Assembly (NCBI GenBank): GCA_938014945.1
Contig: CALLQH010000103.1
Span: 1 to 7,007 of the forward strand
Length of the DNA stretch: 7,007 bases
Direction of reading: 5' to 3'
DNA from: an uncultured bacterium
GTDB taxonomy: Bacteria > Pseudomonadota > Alphaproteobacteria > SP197
The notes below the pieces were generated by a model. The model saw nothing but the letters and a program-made list of their open reading frames with translations, ran no database searches and was not told where the DNA came from. The stretch's first letter is position 1, and every line of letters starts with the position of its first letter. The translations under genes were made by a program, and so were the position numbers. Below, piece by piece: positions 1 to 6,676 of the stretch.

Positions 1-188
1 CCGTTGTTCAGACAGTCGACGTAGTAGCTGACCATCTGGATGCCGTGACTGTCGTGGCCGGAAAGATTGGCCTCCACCAGCATGTCGCCGACGGCCCTGG
101 CGGTGGCTTCATCGGCCTTGCCGGCGCGGAAGACAGCGGTGATGGCGGCCCGCAGGTTCACGTGGCCGTAACGCCTGAGTTCGCTCAC
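1..188 (-). CDS. Ldh2-type malate/L-lactate dehydrogenase family oxidoreductase (N-terminal part; runs off the left edge)
   Basis: Sixty-two complete codons are visible, starting at a GTG (188-186). The translation begins VSELRRYGHVNL and contains LVEANLSGHDSHGIQMVSYY at about residues 37-56. The acidic 'NLSGHDSHGI' block is the N-terminal signature of the Ldh2/malate dehydrogenase-like family (AllD, YlbC and DpkA-type enzymes). These are NAD(P)-dependent oxidoreductases of 2-hydroxy acids or imino acids with a fold unrelated to classical LDH. The substrate cannot be predicted from this fragment. The GTG start overlaps the thyX stop as GTGA, so translation is probably coupled to thyX and the two form one operon. 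A distinct Shine-Dalgarno sequence is not obvious, which fits coupling. The family call rests on recognised motif text only. The alternative is a related member with another substrate, such as ureidoglycolate or sulfolactate. Confidence 0.8.
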   Translation of the reverse strand, partial: MSELRRYGHVNLRAAITAVFRAGKADEATARAVGDMLVEANLSGHDSHGIQMVSYYVDCLNN

Positions 189-1108
189 GTACGTATCACC
201 GCCTGGAGTTCCTCCCACACCCGGGCGGACAGGCCGCTCGTTTCCTTCGTCACCTCTTCGCCCGCCAGCATGCGCTGCAGCACGGCGATCTGGCCCGCGG
301 TCAGGCTGGCCCCGCCCATGCGGTTCTCCATGAAGGCGTCATAGGCCAGCGGCACCCAGCGTTTCACGGTCTCCAGCATGGCGTCGGCATAGACGCGAAT
401 CTCGTACTGGGCGTGGGGATCGGCGCGCAGGGAGAGGAAGTGGAAGAGATTGTGAAGGTCCACCTTCCAGTACCACTGGGTATAGATGTTGAGCGGCAGG
501 TTCATGCGCGCCAGTTCGCGCGCCAGACCGGAACGCTCCGGGTCGGCGCCCTCGCCCTCGTTCAGCATCGTCTCGTAGTGGTCGTAGGCCGTCTCGGCAT
601 CGCGCCGCAGGGTCTCGAGCACCCATGCCGCCTCCTCGCCCTCCAGCACGTCGCCGCGACCCTGCCGGTTGGCGGTCGACTGGGCGGCAAGCTGCTCGGG
701 GGCGGGAATGTAGAACTCCCGGTCGAGGATGGAGTAACGCGCGGAATATTCGTTCACGTTGGCGGTGCGGTGGCGGATCCACTGGCGCGCCACGAAAACC
801 GGCAGCTTCACATGGTACTTGATCTCGCACATCTCGAACGGGGTCGAGTGGCGGTGGCGCATCAGATAGCCGATGAGGCCCGCATCGTTGCGGACGGACT
901 TGGTGCCGCGACCGTAGGAAACACGGGCGGCCTGCACGATCGCCTCATCGTTGCCCATGTAGTCGACCACCCGCACGAAGCCGTGATCGAGCACCGGCAG
1001 GGCCTGATAAAGGATGTCTTCCAGCTCGGGCGAAACGGCCCGCCGGGTGGGCGCGCTCTGGGCGCGCTGTGCCTCGATTTCGGCGGCCTGTTCGGCTGTC
1101 AGCGGCAT
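185..1108 (-). CDS. thyX: Flavin-dependent thymidylate synthase ThyX
   Basis: A 307-residue cytosolic enzyme that makes dTMP from dUMP, using methylenetetrahydrofolate as carbon donor and NADPH-reduced FAD as reductant. The ThyX signature RHR-x7-S is present as RHRTANVNEYS (residues 112-122). Other family blocks are RHRHSTPFEM (84-93), NIYTQWYWKVDLHNLFHFL (207-225) and LR...AQYEIR (227-238), which contribute to the FAD and dUMP sites of the tetramer. The length of about 300 is usual for alphaproteobacterial ThyX, which carries an N-terminal extension before the core; here it is residues 1-35 and rich in Glu, Ala and Gln. The start is supported by GGAAG on the minus strand (about 1115-1119) six or so bases before the ATG. 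A plausible promoter lies at 1148-1176. The stop overlaps the start of the downstream dehydrogenase gene. No sign of disruption is seen. Confidence 0.97.
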   Translation of the reverse strand: MPLTAEQAAEIEAQRAQSAPTRRAVSPELEDILYQALPVLDHGFVRVVDYMGNDEAIVQAARVSYGRGTKSVRNDAGLIGYLMRHRHSTPFEMCEIKYHVKLPVFVARQWIRHRTANVNEYSARYSILDREFYIPAPEQLAAQSTANRQGRGDVLEGEEAAWVLETLRRDAETAYDHYETMLNEGEGADPERSGLARELARMNLPLNIYTQWYWKVDLHNLFHFLSLRADPHAQYEIRVYADAMLETVKRWVPLAYDAFMENRMGGASLTAGQIAVLQRMLAGEEVTKETSGLSARVWEELQAVIRT

Positions 1109-1147
1109 TCCGGTCGCTTCCGGCTGGGTCTGGAGGGTTCGTGGCGC

Positions 1148-1176
1148 ACCATAACCAGCGCCCGGCCTGCGGCCAA
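1148..1176 (-). promoter_or_regulatory. Candidate sigma-70 promoter for thyX
   Basis: On the minus strand, TTGGCC (1176-1171) and TATGGT (1153-1148) are separated by exactly 17 bp. Each matches 4 of 6 consensus bases. The predicted transcript start near 1141 gives a short leader of about 30 nt before the thyX ATG. It lies back-to-back with the ssrA promoter, the two -35 boxes being 3 bp apart. This is a prediction by eye only. Confidence 0.45.
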
Positions 1177-1179
1177 GCG

Positions 1180-1208
1180 TTGGAAATCCCCTCGTGATCG
1201 CCTATATC
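1180..1208 (+). promoter_or_regulatory. Candidate sigma-70 promoter for ssrA
   Basis: TTGGAA (1180-1185) and TATATC (1203-1208) are separated by exactly 17 bp. The predicted start at about 1214 (GGG) falls just before the first hairpin of the acceptor piece. It gives an acceptor RNA of about 83 nt up to the encoded CCA, close to the size known for the Caulobacter acceptor piece. The agreement between promoter spacing and RNA size supports it. Confidence 0.6.
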
Positions 1209-1296
1209 TGCAGGGTCCGGTTCGCCGGACTATGGCGATAAACGCCACGTGAAATAAGTGTTGCGGACGCGGGGGCAGTACCCGCCGCCTCCACCA

Positions 1297-1305
1297 TCTC
1301 TCTTG
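1297..1305 (+). other. tmRNA intervening segment, removed to give two RNA pieces
   Basis: The nine bases TCTCTCTTG lie between the encoded CCA of the acceptor piece and the first G of the coding piece, as defined by the seven-base-pair acceptor stem. In two-piece tmRNAs such a loop is removed by tRNA-type processing (RNase P at the coding-piece 5' end and 3' trimming at the CCA). The boundaries follow from base pairing, not from any experiment. Confidence 0.8.
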
Positions 1306-1388
1306 GGGGGCGAACCAGGCTCGACGTGCACGGTAAAGACGTGGTTTTTGCTCGGTATGATTCCGCCGTTATCGGGTCAATGACAAAC

Positions 1389-1424
1389 GCCAACGACAAT
1401 GAGGCGTACGCTGTCGCTGCGTAA
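1389..1424 (+). other. tmRNA tag reading frame, encoding ANDNEAYAVAA
   Basis: The frame starts at the resume codon GCC (1389-1391) and runs eleven codons to TAA (1422-1424); a TAG follows one base later but in another frame. The encoded peptide is ANDNEAYAVAA, preceded in the real product by the alanine carried on tmRNA itself. The AANDN start is typical of alphaproteobacterial tags, and the terminal VAA is the ClpX-recognised degron end. No initiation codon or ribosome binding site is needed, because translation resumes on the stalled ribosome. Confidence 0.93.
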
Positions 1425-1443
1425 GTAGCGATAAGCGCGGTTC

Positions 1444-1485
1444 GGAGGGCACCGGGCAACAGAAGCCCTCCACTTATCTTCCGGT
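1444..1485 (+). other. 3' pseudoknot of the tmRNA coding piece
   Basis: Stem 1 is GGAGGGC (1444-1450) with GCCCTCC (1465-1471), a perfect seven-base-pair helix. The first five loop bases ACCGG (1451-1455) are exactly complementary to CCGGT (1481-1485), forming stem 2 of an H-type pseudoknot. It follows the tag stop codon as in other tmRNAs and marks the approximate 3' end of the coding piece. Confidence 0.85.
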
Positions 1486-1506
1486 CCGCAAGGGGCAGGA
1501 CACCGC

Positions 1507-1998
1507 ATGGCCGACAACGAACTCTTCTACGACCACATGGTTGACGAAGCCCTGCGCGGCGTCATGGTCAAGGCCCTGCGCCATGCCGAGCAGTTCGGCC
1601 TGCCCGGCGACCATCACTTCTACATCACTTTCCGCACCGACCATCCCCGGGCCGTCGTCAGCGCCGATCTCAAGGCGCGTTACCCCGAGGAGATCACCAT
1701 CGTGCTGCAGCACCAGTACTGGGACCTGAAGGTCGAGGAGACGGGCTTCTCGGTCGGGCTGTCGTTCAACCAGACGCCGCAGATCCTGGTCGTGCCCTAT
1801 GGCGCGGTGACCGCCTTTGTCGACCCCAGCGTCAAGTTCGGCCTGCAGTTCCGCCCGCAGATCGAGGAAGGCGGCGACGGCGGCGGCGAGGCCGCGCCGG
1901 AACCCGCGACACAGGTCGCGCCCGCCGACGACGATGCGGCGACGCCCACCGCGGCCTCCGACAATGTCGTTGCGCTCGACCGCTTCCGCAAAAAGTAA
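1507..1998 (+). CDS. sspB: SspB, ClpXP adaptor protein (alphaproteobacterial type)
   Basis: SspB is a cytosolic adaptor that binds the ssrA tag on rescued polypeptides and hands them to the ClpXP protease. The 163-residue product has a compact core (about 1-118) with family-typical text such as FYITFRTDHPRAVVSADLKARYP (split here as 38-50 and 51-60) and FSVGLSFNQTPQILVVPYGA (81-100). A disordered Gly/Ala/Asp/Pro linker (119-150) follows, then a basic tail DNVVALDRFRKK (152-163). By analogy with E. coli SspB, where a flexible linker leads to a C-terminal ClpX-binding peptide, the tail is inferred to dock on ClpX. The start is set by AGGA (1497-1500) six bases before the ATG. The gene begins about 20 nt after the tmRNA pseudoknot, with no space for its own promoter between them, so readthrough or a promoter inside ssrA is implied. 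Confidence 0.93.
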   Translation: MADNELFYDHMVDEALRGVMVKALRHAEQFGLPGDHHFYITFRTDHPRAVVSADLKARYPEEITIVLQHQYWDLKVEETGFSVGLSFNQTPQILVVPYGAVTAFVDPSVKFGLQFRPQIEEGGDGGGEAAPEPATQVAPADDDAATPTAASDNVVALDRFRKK

Positions 1999-2335
1999 GG
2001 CCGAGTTCGCCACCCGTGTCGTCGAGGCCCTGACGCCGCTCGGGCCGGTCACGGCGCGGCGCATGTTCGGTGGCCACGGCATCTTCCTGGACGACGCCAT
2101 GGTCGCGCTGACCTTCCAGCAGACCCTTTGGCTGAAGAGCGACCCCGAAACCCGGACCATGTTCGAGGAAGGCGGCGCCCGCCCCTTCGTCTATCAGCGC
2201 CAGGGCAAGCCGGTGGAGCTTTCCTTCCTTTCGGTGCCCGACGACGTCTGGGCCGACCGCGCCCGCCTGATCGACTGGGCCGAGGCCGCGCTGCGCGCCG
2301 CCCGGCGGGCGCGCGCCAAACGGCGCAAACGCTGA
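1964..2335 (+). CDS. TfoX/Sxy family N-terminal-domain protein
   Basis: A 123-residue protein containing GPVTARRMFGGHGIFLDD (27-44), ALTFQQTLWLKSD (48-60), and a C-terminal part with FVYQRQGKPVELSFLSVPDDVW (75-96) ending in an Arg/Ala-rich helix. The 'RRMFGGHGIF' block and the 'LWLK' strand mark the TfoX_N domain. The C-terminal TfoX_C domain of the competence regulator Sxy is absent, as in many stand-alone alphaproteobacterial members. Their function is not established, so competence should not be inferred. The chosen ATG (1964) lies inside sspB, giving a 35-nt overlap in another frame. An in-frame TTG at 1970 or ATG at 1934 are alternatives; 1934 would add a Pro/Arg-rich stretch unlike the family. 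No clear Shine-Dalgarno sequence is seen, so translation is probably coupled to sspB. Confidence 0.85.
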   Translation: MSLRSTASAKSKAEFATRVVEALTPLGPVTARRMFGGHGIFLDDAMVALTFQQTLWLKSDPETRTMFEEGGARPFVYQRQGKPVELSFLSVPDDVWADRARLIDWAEAALRAARRARAKRRKR

Positions 2336-2403
2336 TCCCCTCCCCTTGCCCCGCCCGGATGTGATAGGCATGGCGCAATGATTCCCGGACCTTGAGGAAA
2401 GCC

Positions 2404-3807
<1,404 letters not shown>

Positions 3808-3820
3808 GCCGGCCGGCGCC

Positions 3821-5521
3821 ATGACCGAGGCCGGATCGCCAGCCGTCCACAGCGCCCGGCCACGGGCGGCGAGCGGGCGCACATGGCCGCTGACCGCGCT
3901 GACCCTGCTGGTCGCCGCGCTGGTGGCGCTGCCGATCCTGTCGGTCGTCGCCAATGTGTTTGTCGACACCGGCGATGTCTGGGGCGACCTGGTCGGCACG
4001 GTGCTTGCCGACTACCTGGTCAACACGGTGATCCTGATGGCGGGCGTCGGCCTGGGCGCGGGCGCCATTGGCACAGGCGCGGCATGGCTCGTCACGATGT
4101 GCCGCTTCCCTGGCCGGGCGGTGCTGGAATGGGCGCTGCTGCTGCCCTTTGCCGTGCCGGCCTATGTCCTGGCCTATGTCTATACCGACCTGCTGGACTA
4201 TGCCGGGCCGGTGCAGAGCGCCCTGCGCGAGGCCTTCGGCTGGACGCGCCACGACTACTGGTTCCCCGACATCCGCTCCGTGGCGGGCGCCATCGCCATG
4301 CTGGTGCTGGTGCTCTACCCCTATGTCTATCTGCTGGCGCGCAACGCCTTCCTCAACCAGTCGGTCGCCGCGCTGGAGGTCGCCCGCACCCTGGGCCACG
4401 GCCCATGGCGCAGCTTCTTCCGCGTCGCCCTGCCCATGGCGCGCCCCGGCATCGCCGCCGGCCTGGCGCTGGCCCTGATGGAGACGCTGGCGGATTTCGG
4501 CACGGTCGATTTCTTCGGCGTGCGGACCTTCACCACCGGCATCTACCGCACCTGGTTCCTGCGCGGCTCGCCCGAGGTCGCGGCCCAGCTTGCCACCATG
4601 CTGATGGTCTTTGTCGTCGTCGTGCTGGCCCTGGAGCGCACCAGCCGCGGGCGCGCCCGTTTCCAGGGCGGCAGCGCCCGATTCGTGCCGCTGCCCAGTT
4701 ACCCCCTGCGCGGGGGCAAGGCCCTGGCCGCCGTCGCCGCCTGCCTGCTGCCGGTGGTCTGCGGCTTTGCCCTGCCCGCCGGCCTGCTGCTGGAACTGGC
4801 GATCACGCGGGGCGATCCGCTGCTGGGCACCGCCTTCCTGGGTTATGCCGCCAACTCGTTCACGGTCGCCGCCCTCGCGGCCGTGCTGGGCATCGGCGCG
4901 GCGCTGGCGCTGGGCTACGGCGCGCGCATGACGGCCGGACCGATTGCCCGCCAGGCCGCGCGTTTTGCCTCCATGGGTTATGCCATTCCGGGTTCGGTCA
5001 TCGCTGTGGGCGTGCTGATCCCGCTCGCCTGGTTCGACAACACGCTCGATGCCTTCATGCGCGAGACCTTCGGCATCTCCACCGGCCTGCTGCTGACCGG
5101 CTCCATTGCCGCCCTGCTTTTTGCCTATGTCGTGCGTTTCCTGGCGGTCGCCTACAACGCGGTCGACGCGGGACTTTCCAAGATCACGCCTTCCATGGAC
5201 GGCGCCGCGCGCACCCTGGGCCACGGCCTCAGCTCCACCCTGTGGCGCGTCCATGTGCCGCTGCTGCGCGGCAGCCTGCTGACCGGCGCGCTGCTGATGT
5301 TCGTCGATGTCATGAAGGAGTTGCCGGCGACGCTGATCGTGCGTCCCTTCAACTTCGATACCCTGGCGATCCGGGTCTATCGCCTGGCGGCCGACGAGCG
5401 CCTGGGCGAGGCATCGACCGCCGCGCTGGCGATCGTCGTGGTCGGCATCGTGCCGGTGATCCTGCTGTCGCGCCAGATCGGCCGCTCGCGGCCCGGCAGT
5501 GCCGAGCCGCGAGCCGACTGA
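3821..5521 (+). CDS. fbpB: Fe(III) ABC transporter permease, two-domain FbpB type
   Basis: A 566-residue inner-membrane permease that would pass ferric iron from a periplasmic binding protein into the cytoplasm. It is a tandem fusion of two BPD_transp_1 halves, as in FbpB/HitB/SfuB. The first membrane segment is at about 24-46. Further hydrophobic segments lie at about 66-92, 101-121, 153-173, 209-224 and 255-270, then 300-328, 342-366, 387-403, 421-443, 484-497 and 533-549. Each half has an EAA-type ATPase-contact loop: ALEVARTLGHGPW (184-196) followed by PMARPGI, and DGAARTLGHGLSS (460-472) followed by VPLLRGSLL. The ATG is the only Met before the first membrane segment, but no Shine-Dalgarno sequence precedes it. 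The 13-nt gap to fumC suggests cotranscription with, and perhaps translational coupling to, fumC. The matching ATPase is not in the window. Substrate is inferred from family and from the facing iron-binding protein; thiamine-type permeases share this architecture. Confidence 0.88.
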   Translation: MTEAGSPAVHSARPRAASGRTWPLTALTLLVAALVALPILSVVANVFVDTGDVWGDLVGTVLADYLVNTVILMAGVGLGAGAIGTGAAWLVTMCRFPGRAVLEWALLLPFAVPAYVLAYVYTDLLDYAGPVQSALREAFGWTRHDYWFPDIRSVAGAIAMLVLVLYPYVYLLARNAFLNQSVAALEVARTLGHGPWRSFFRVALPMARPGIAAGLALALMETLADFGTVDFFGVRTFTTGIYRTWFLRGSPEVAAQLATMLMVFVVVVLALERTSRGRARFQGGSARFVPLPSYPLRGGKALAAVAACLLPVVCGFALPAGLLLELAITRGDPLLGTAFLGYAANSFTVAALAAVLGIGAALALGYGARMTAGPIARQAARFASMGYAIPGSVIAVGVLIPLAWFDNTLDAFMRETFGISTGLLLTGSIAALLFAYVVRFLAVAYNAVDAGLSKITPSMDGAARTLGHGLSSTLWRVHVPLLRGSLLTGALLMFVDVMKELPATLIVRPFNFDTLAIRVYRLAADERLGEASTAALAIVVVGIVPVILLSRQIGRSRPGSAEPRAD

Positions 5522-5530
5522 GGCAGAAGC

Positions 5531-6559
5531 CTACTTCCAGCCGTTGCCTTCCATCAGGGTGAGCGCCTCGCCCCGATGACGGCCGAACTCGGCCGGGTTG
5601 ATGTCGTCCTGGCTGAAGTCGCCGTAGAGCGTGTCGAGCACCTCGGCGTGATCGAGGCCTTCGACCACGGGCCATTCGTTGTTGGCCATGGCGAAGATCT
5701 CCTGAGCCTCGTCCGAGGTCAGGAACTCCAGGAACAGCACGGCATTGTCGCGGTTGGGCGCATGCAGCAGCACGCCCGCGCCCGAGACATTGACGTGCAC
5801 GCCGCGGTCTTCCTGGTTCGGCATGATGACGCCGATGGATTCGGCGACGGCGCGGTCGGAGGGATCGTCCGAACGCATCAGGCGGGCGAGGTAGTAGGTG
5901 TTGGCGATCGTGATGTCGCACTCGCCCGCGGCAACCGCCTTGATCTGTGCGGTATCGTTCGCCTGGGGCTCGCGCGCAAAGTTGGCGACCAGGCCCTGGA
6001 CCCACTCGGCGGTAGCCTCCGGGCCGTCGGCGACGATCAGGGAGGAGACCAGCGACTGGTTGTAGACGTTGCCCGAGGAGCGCACACAGATCATGCCGTT
6101 CCAGGCCGGATCGGCGAGATCCTCGTAGCGGCTGAGGCCGGTCACGTCGACGTCGGCCTTGCGGTACATGATGACGCGGGCGCGCTTGGTCAGCGCGAAC
6201 CACAGGCCATCGGGGTCGCGCAGGTTCTCGGGAATACGGCTGTTGAGGACCTCCGAATCGACCGGCTGGAAGATGCCATGCTGTGCGGCATCCGACAGGT
6301 TGCCGGCATCGGCGGTGAACATGATGTCGCCGGGGCTGTTCTCGCCCTCGGCCTTGATCCGCTCGATCAGCGAACCGTCCTTGTCCTCGATGACGTTGAC
6401 CGTGATGCCGGTTTCCTCGGCAAAGGTGTCGTAGAGAATCTGGTCGCTGTCGTAGTGGCGCGCCGAGTAGATGTTGACCACCTCTTCAGCTTGCGCCGAC
6501 ACGGTGAGCGCCGCCGAGAACACGAAGGCCAGCGCCAGGCCGGCAGGTGCGTTGCGCAT
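5531..6559 (-). CDS. fbpA: Periplasmic Fe(III)-binding protein of an ABC importer (FbpA/FutA type)
   Basis: A 342-residue exported protein that captures ferric iron for the FbpB-type permease. A Sec signal peptide covers residues 1-24 (hydrophobic LALAFVFSAALTV, cleavage expected after SAQA), and the mature chain starts EEVVNIYSARHYDSDQ. Iron-ligand candidates follow the FutA/FbpA pattern: His35-Tyr36 in YSARHY, Tyr166 in SSGNVYNQSL and the Tyr222-Tyr223 pair in ANTYYLARL. The start at 6559 is chosen because CAGGAGA lies just upstream and the signal peptide begins there; the frame stays open to 6628, but that extension would hide the signal peptide. A promoter with an overlapping Fur-box-like site lies at 6582-6618, so iron-repressed expression is likely. 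The gene converges on fbpB with nine bases between the stop codons, which is unlike the usual co-directional fbpABC order. Confidence 0.95.
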   Translation of the reverse strand: MRNAPAGLALAFVFSAALTVSAQAEEVVNIYSARHYDSDQILYDTFAEETGITVNVIEDKDGSLIERIKAEGENSPGDIMFTADAGNLSDAAQHGIFQPVDSEVLNSRIPENLRDPDGLWFALTKRARVIMYRKADVDVTGLSRYEDLADPAWNGMICVRSSGNVYNQSLVSSLIVADGPEATAEWVQGLVANFAREPQANDTAQIKAVAAGECDITIANTYYLARLMRSDDPSDRAVAESIGVIMPNQEDRGVHVNVSGAGVLLHAPNRDNAVLFLEFLTSDEAQEIFAMANNEWPVVEGLDHAEVLDTLYGDFSQDDINPAEFGRHRGEALTLMEGNGWK

Positions 6560-6581
6560 GATGTCTCCTGTAACCGTCTTT

Positions 6582-6596
6582 TGCGAATGATTGTCA
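6582..6596 (-). promoter_or_regulatory. Fur-box-like operator upstream of fbpA
   Basis: On the plus strand this reads TGCGAATGATTGTCA; on the minus strand TGACAATCATTCGCA, which matches 12 of 15 positions of TGATAATCATTATCA (the 7-1-7 Fur consensus). The AATnATT core is perfectly palindromic and the TGCGAAT half resembles alphaproteobacterial Fur sites. It overlaps the -10 box of the predicted fbpA promoter, as expected for iron-dependent repression. Confidence 0.65.
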
Positions 6597-6618
6597 GTCT
6601 CACGAAAGTGCTTGTTAA
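6590..6618 (-). promoter_or_regulatory. Candidate sigma-70 promoter for fbpA
   Basis: On the minus strand TTAACA (6618-6613, 5 of 6 consensus) and GACAAT (6595-6590, 4 of 6) are separated by exactly 17 bp. The expected start near 6583 gives a leader of about 24 nt to the fbpA ATG. The -10 lies inside the Fur-like site. Confidence 0.55.
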
Positions 6619-6628
6619 CCTGAAGCAC
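6608..6628 (-). repeat. Inverted repeat between the Ala/Pro-rich gene and fbpA
   Basis: Arms GTGCTT and AAGCAC (six base pairs, 9-nt spacer containing GTTAAC) lie over the fbpA -35 region. On the minus strand the hairpin is followed by TTTCG. It could be a weak terminator for the upstream gene (stop at 6677) or an operator half-site pair. Neither is certain. Confidence 0.35.
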
Positions 6629-6676
6629 CGCGTGGACGCAATCAAATCCGCGCGAGGCCCGCTCCGCCCCAGGCGA

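Larger units (their letters stand above)
1214..1486 (+). ncRNA. ssrA: Two-piece (circularly permuted) tmRNA
   Basis: tmRNA rescues stalled ribosomes together with SmpB and adds a degradation tag. The gene is permuted: the acceptor piece (about 1214-1296) comes first and the coding piece (about 1306-1486) second. The acceptor piece has a T-arm with stem GCGGG (1269-1273) and CCCGC (1281-1285), loop GGCAGTA, then CGCCTCC (1286-1292), discriminator A1293 and encoded CCA (1294-1296). The coding piece opens with GGGGGCG (1306-1312), which pairs with 1286-1292 over all seven positions. Its third pair, G1308-U1290, is the alanine identity G-U wobble. The D-arm-like GAACCAGGCTCGACG (1312-1326) follows. 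ACGTGG (1339-1344) pairs with CCACGT (1245-1250) as a helix joining the two RNAs. A hairpin with arms GTCCGG/CCGGAC and loop TTCG (1215-1230) opens the acceptor piece. The tag frame is at 1389-1424 and a pseudoknot lies at 1444-1485. The exact processed ends are inferred. Confidence 0.95.

Noticed and set aside
413..1252. A 279-codon plus-strand frame opposite thyX
   Set aside because: It is antisense to a clear thyX and runs into the ssrA promoter and acceptor piece. No domain is recognisable.
1202..1459. An 85-codon open frame on the minus strand upstream of sspB
   Set aside because: It lies entirely over the tmRNA gene, whose pairing, T-arm, CCA and tag frame explain the sequence. The translation resembles no family I know.
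1817..1963. N-terminal extension of the TfoX-like protein back to an ATG at 1817
   Set aside because: The extension overlaps sspB, is rich in Ser, Arg and Pro and has no family similarity. The domain begins after 1964.
5521..5532. Small hairpin AGGC-AGAA-GCCT between the converging fbpB and fbpA stop codons as a bidirectional terminator
   Set aside because: It has only four base pairs and no T-run on either strand, so it is too weak to call.
5349..6203. A 284-codon minus-strand frame, Arg/Pro-rich
   Set aside because: It overlaps fbpA in another frame on the same strand. Its Arg/Pro/Gly-rich composition is that of a shifted-frame shadow.
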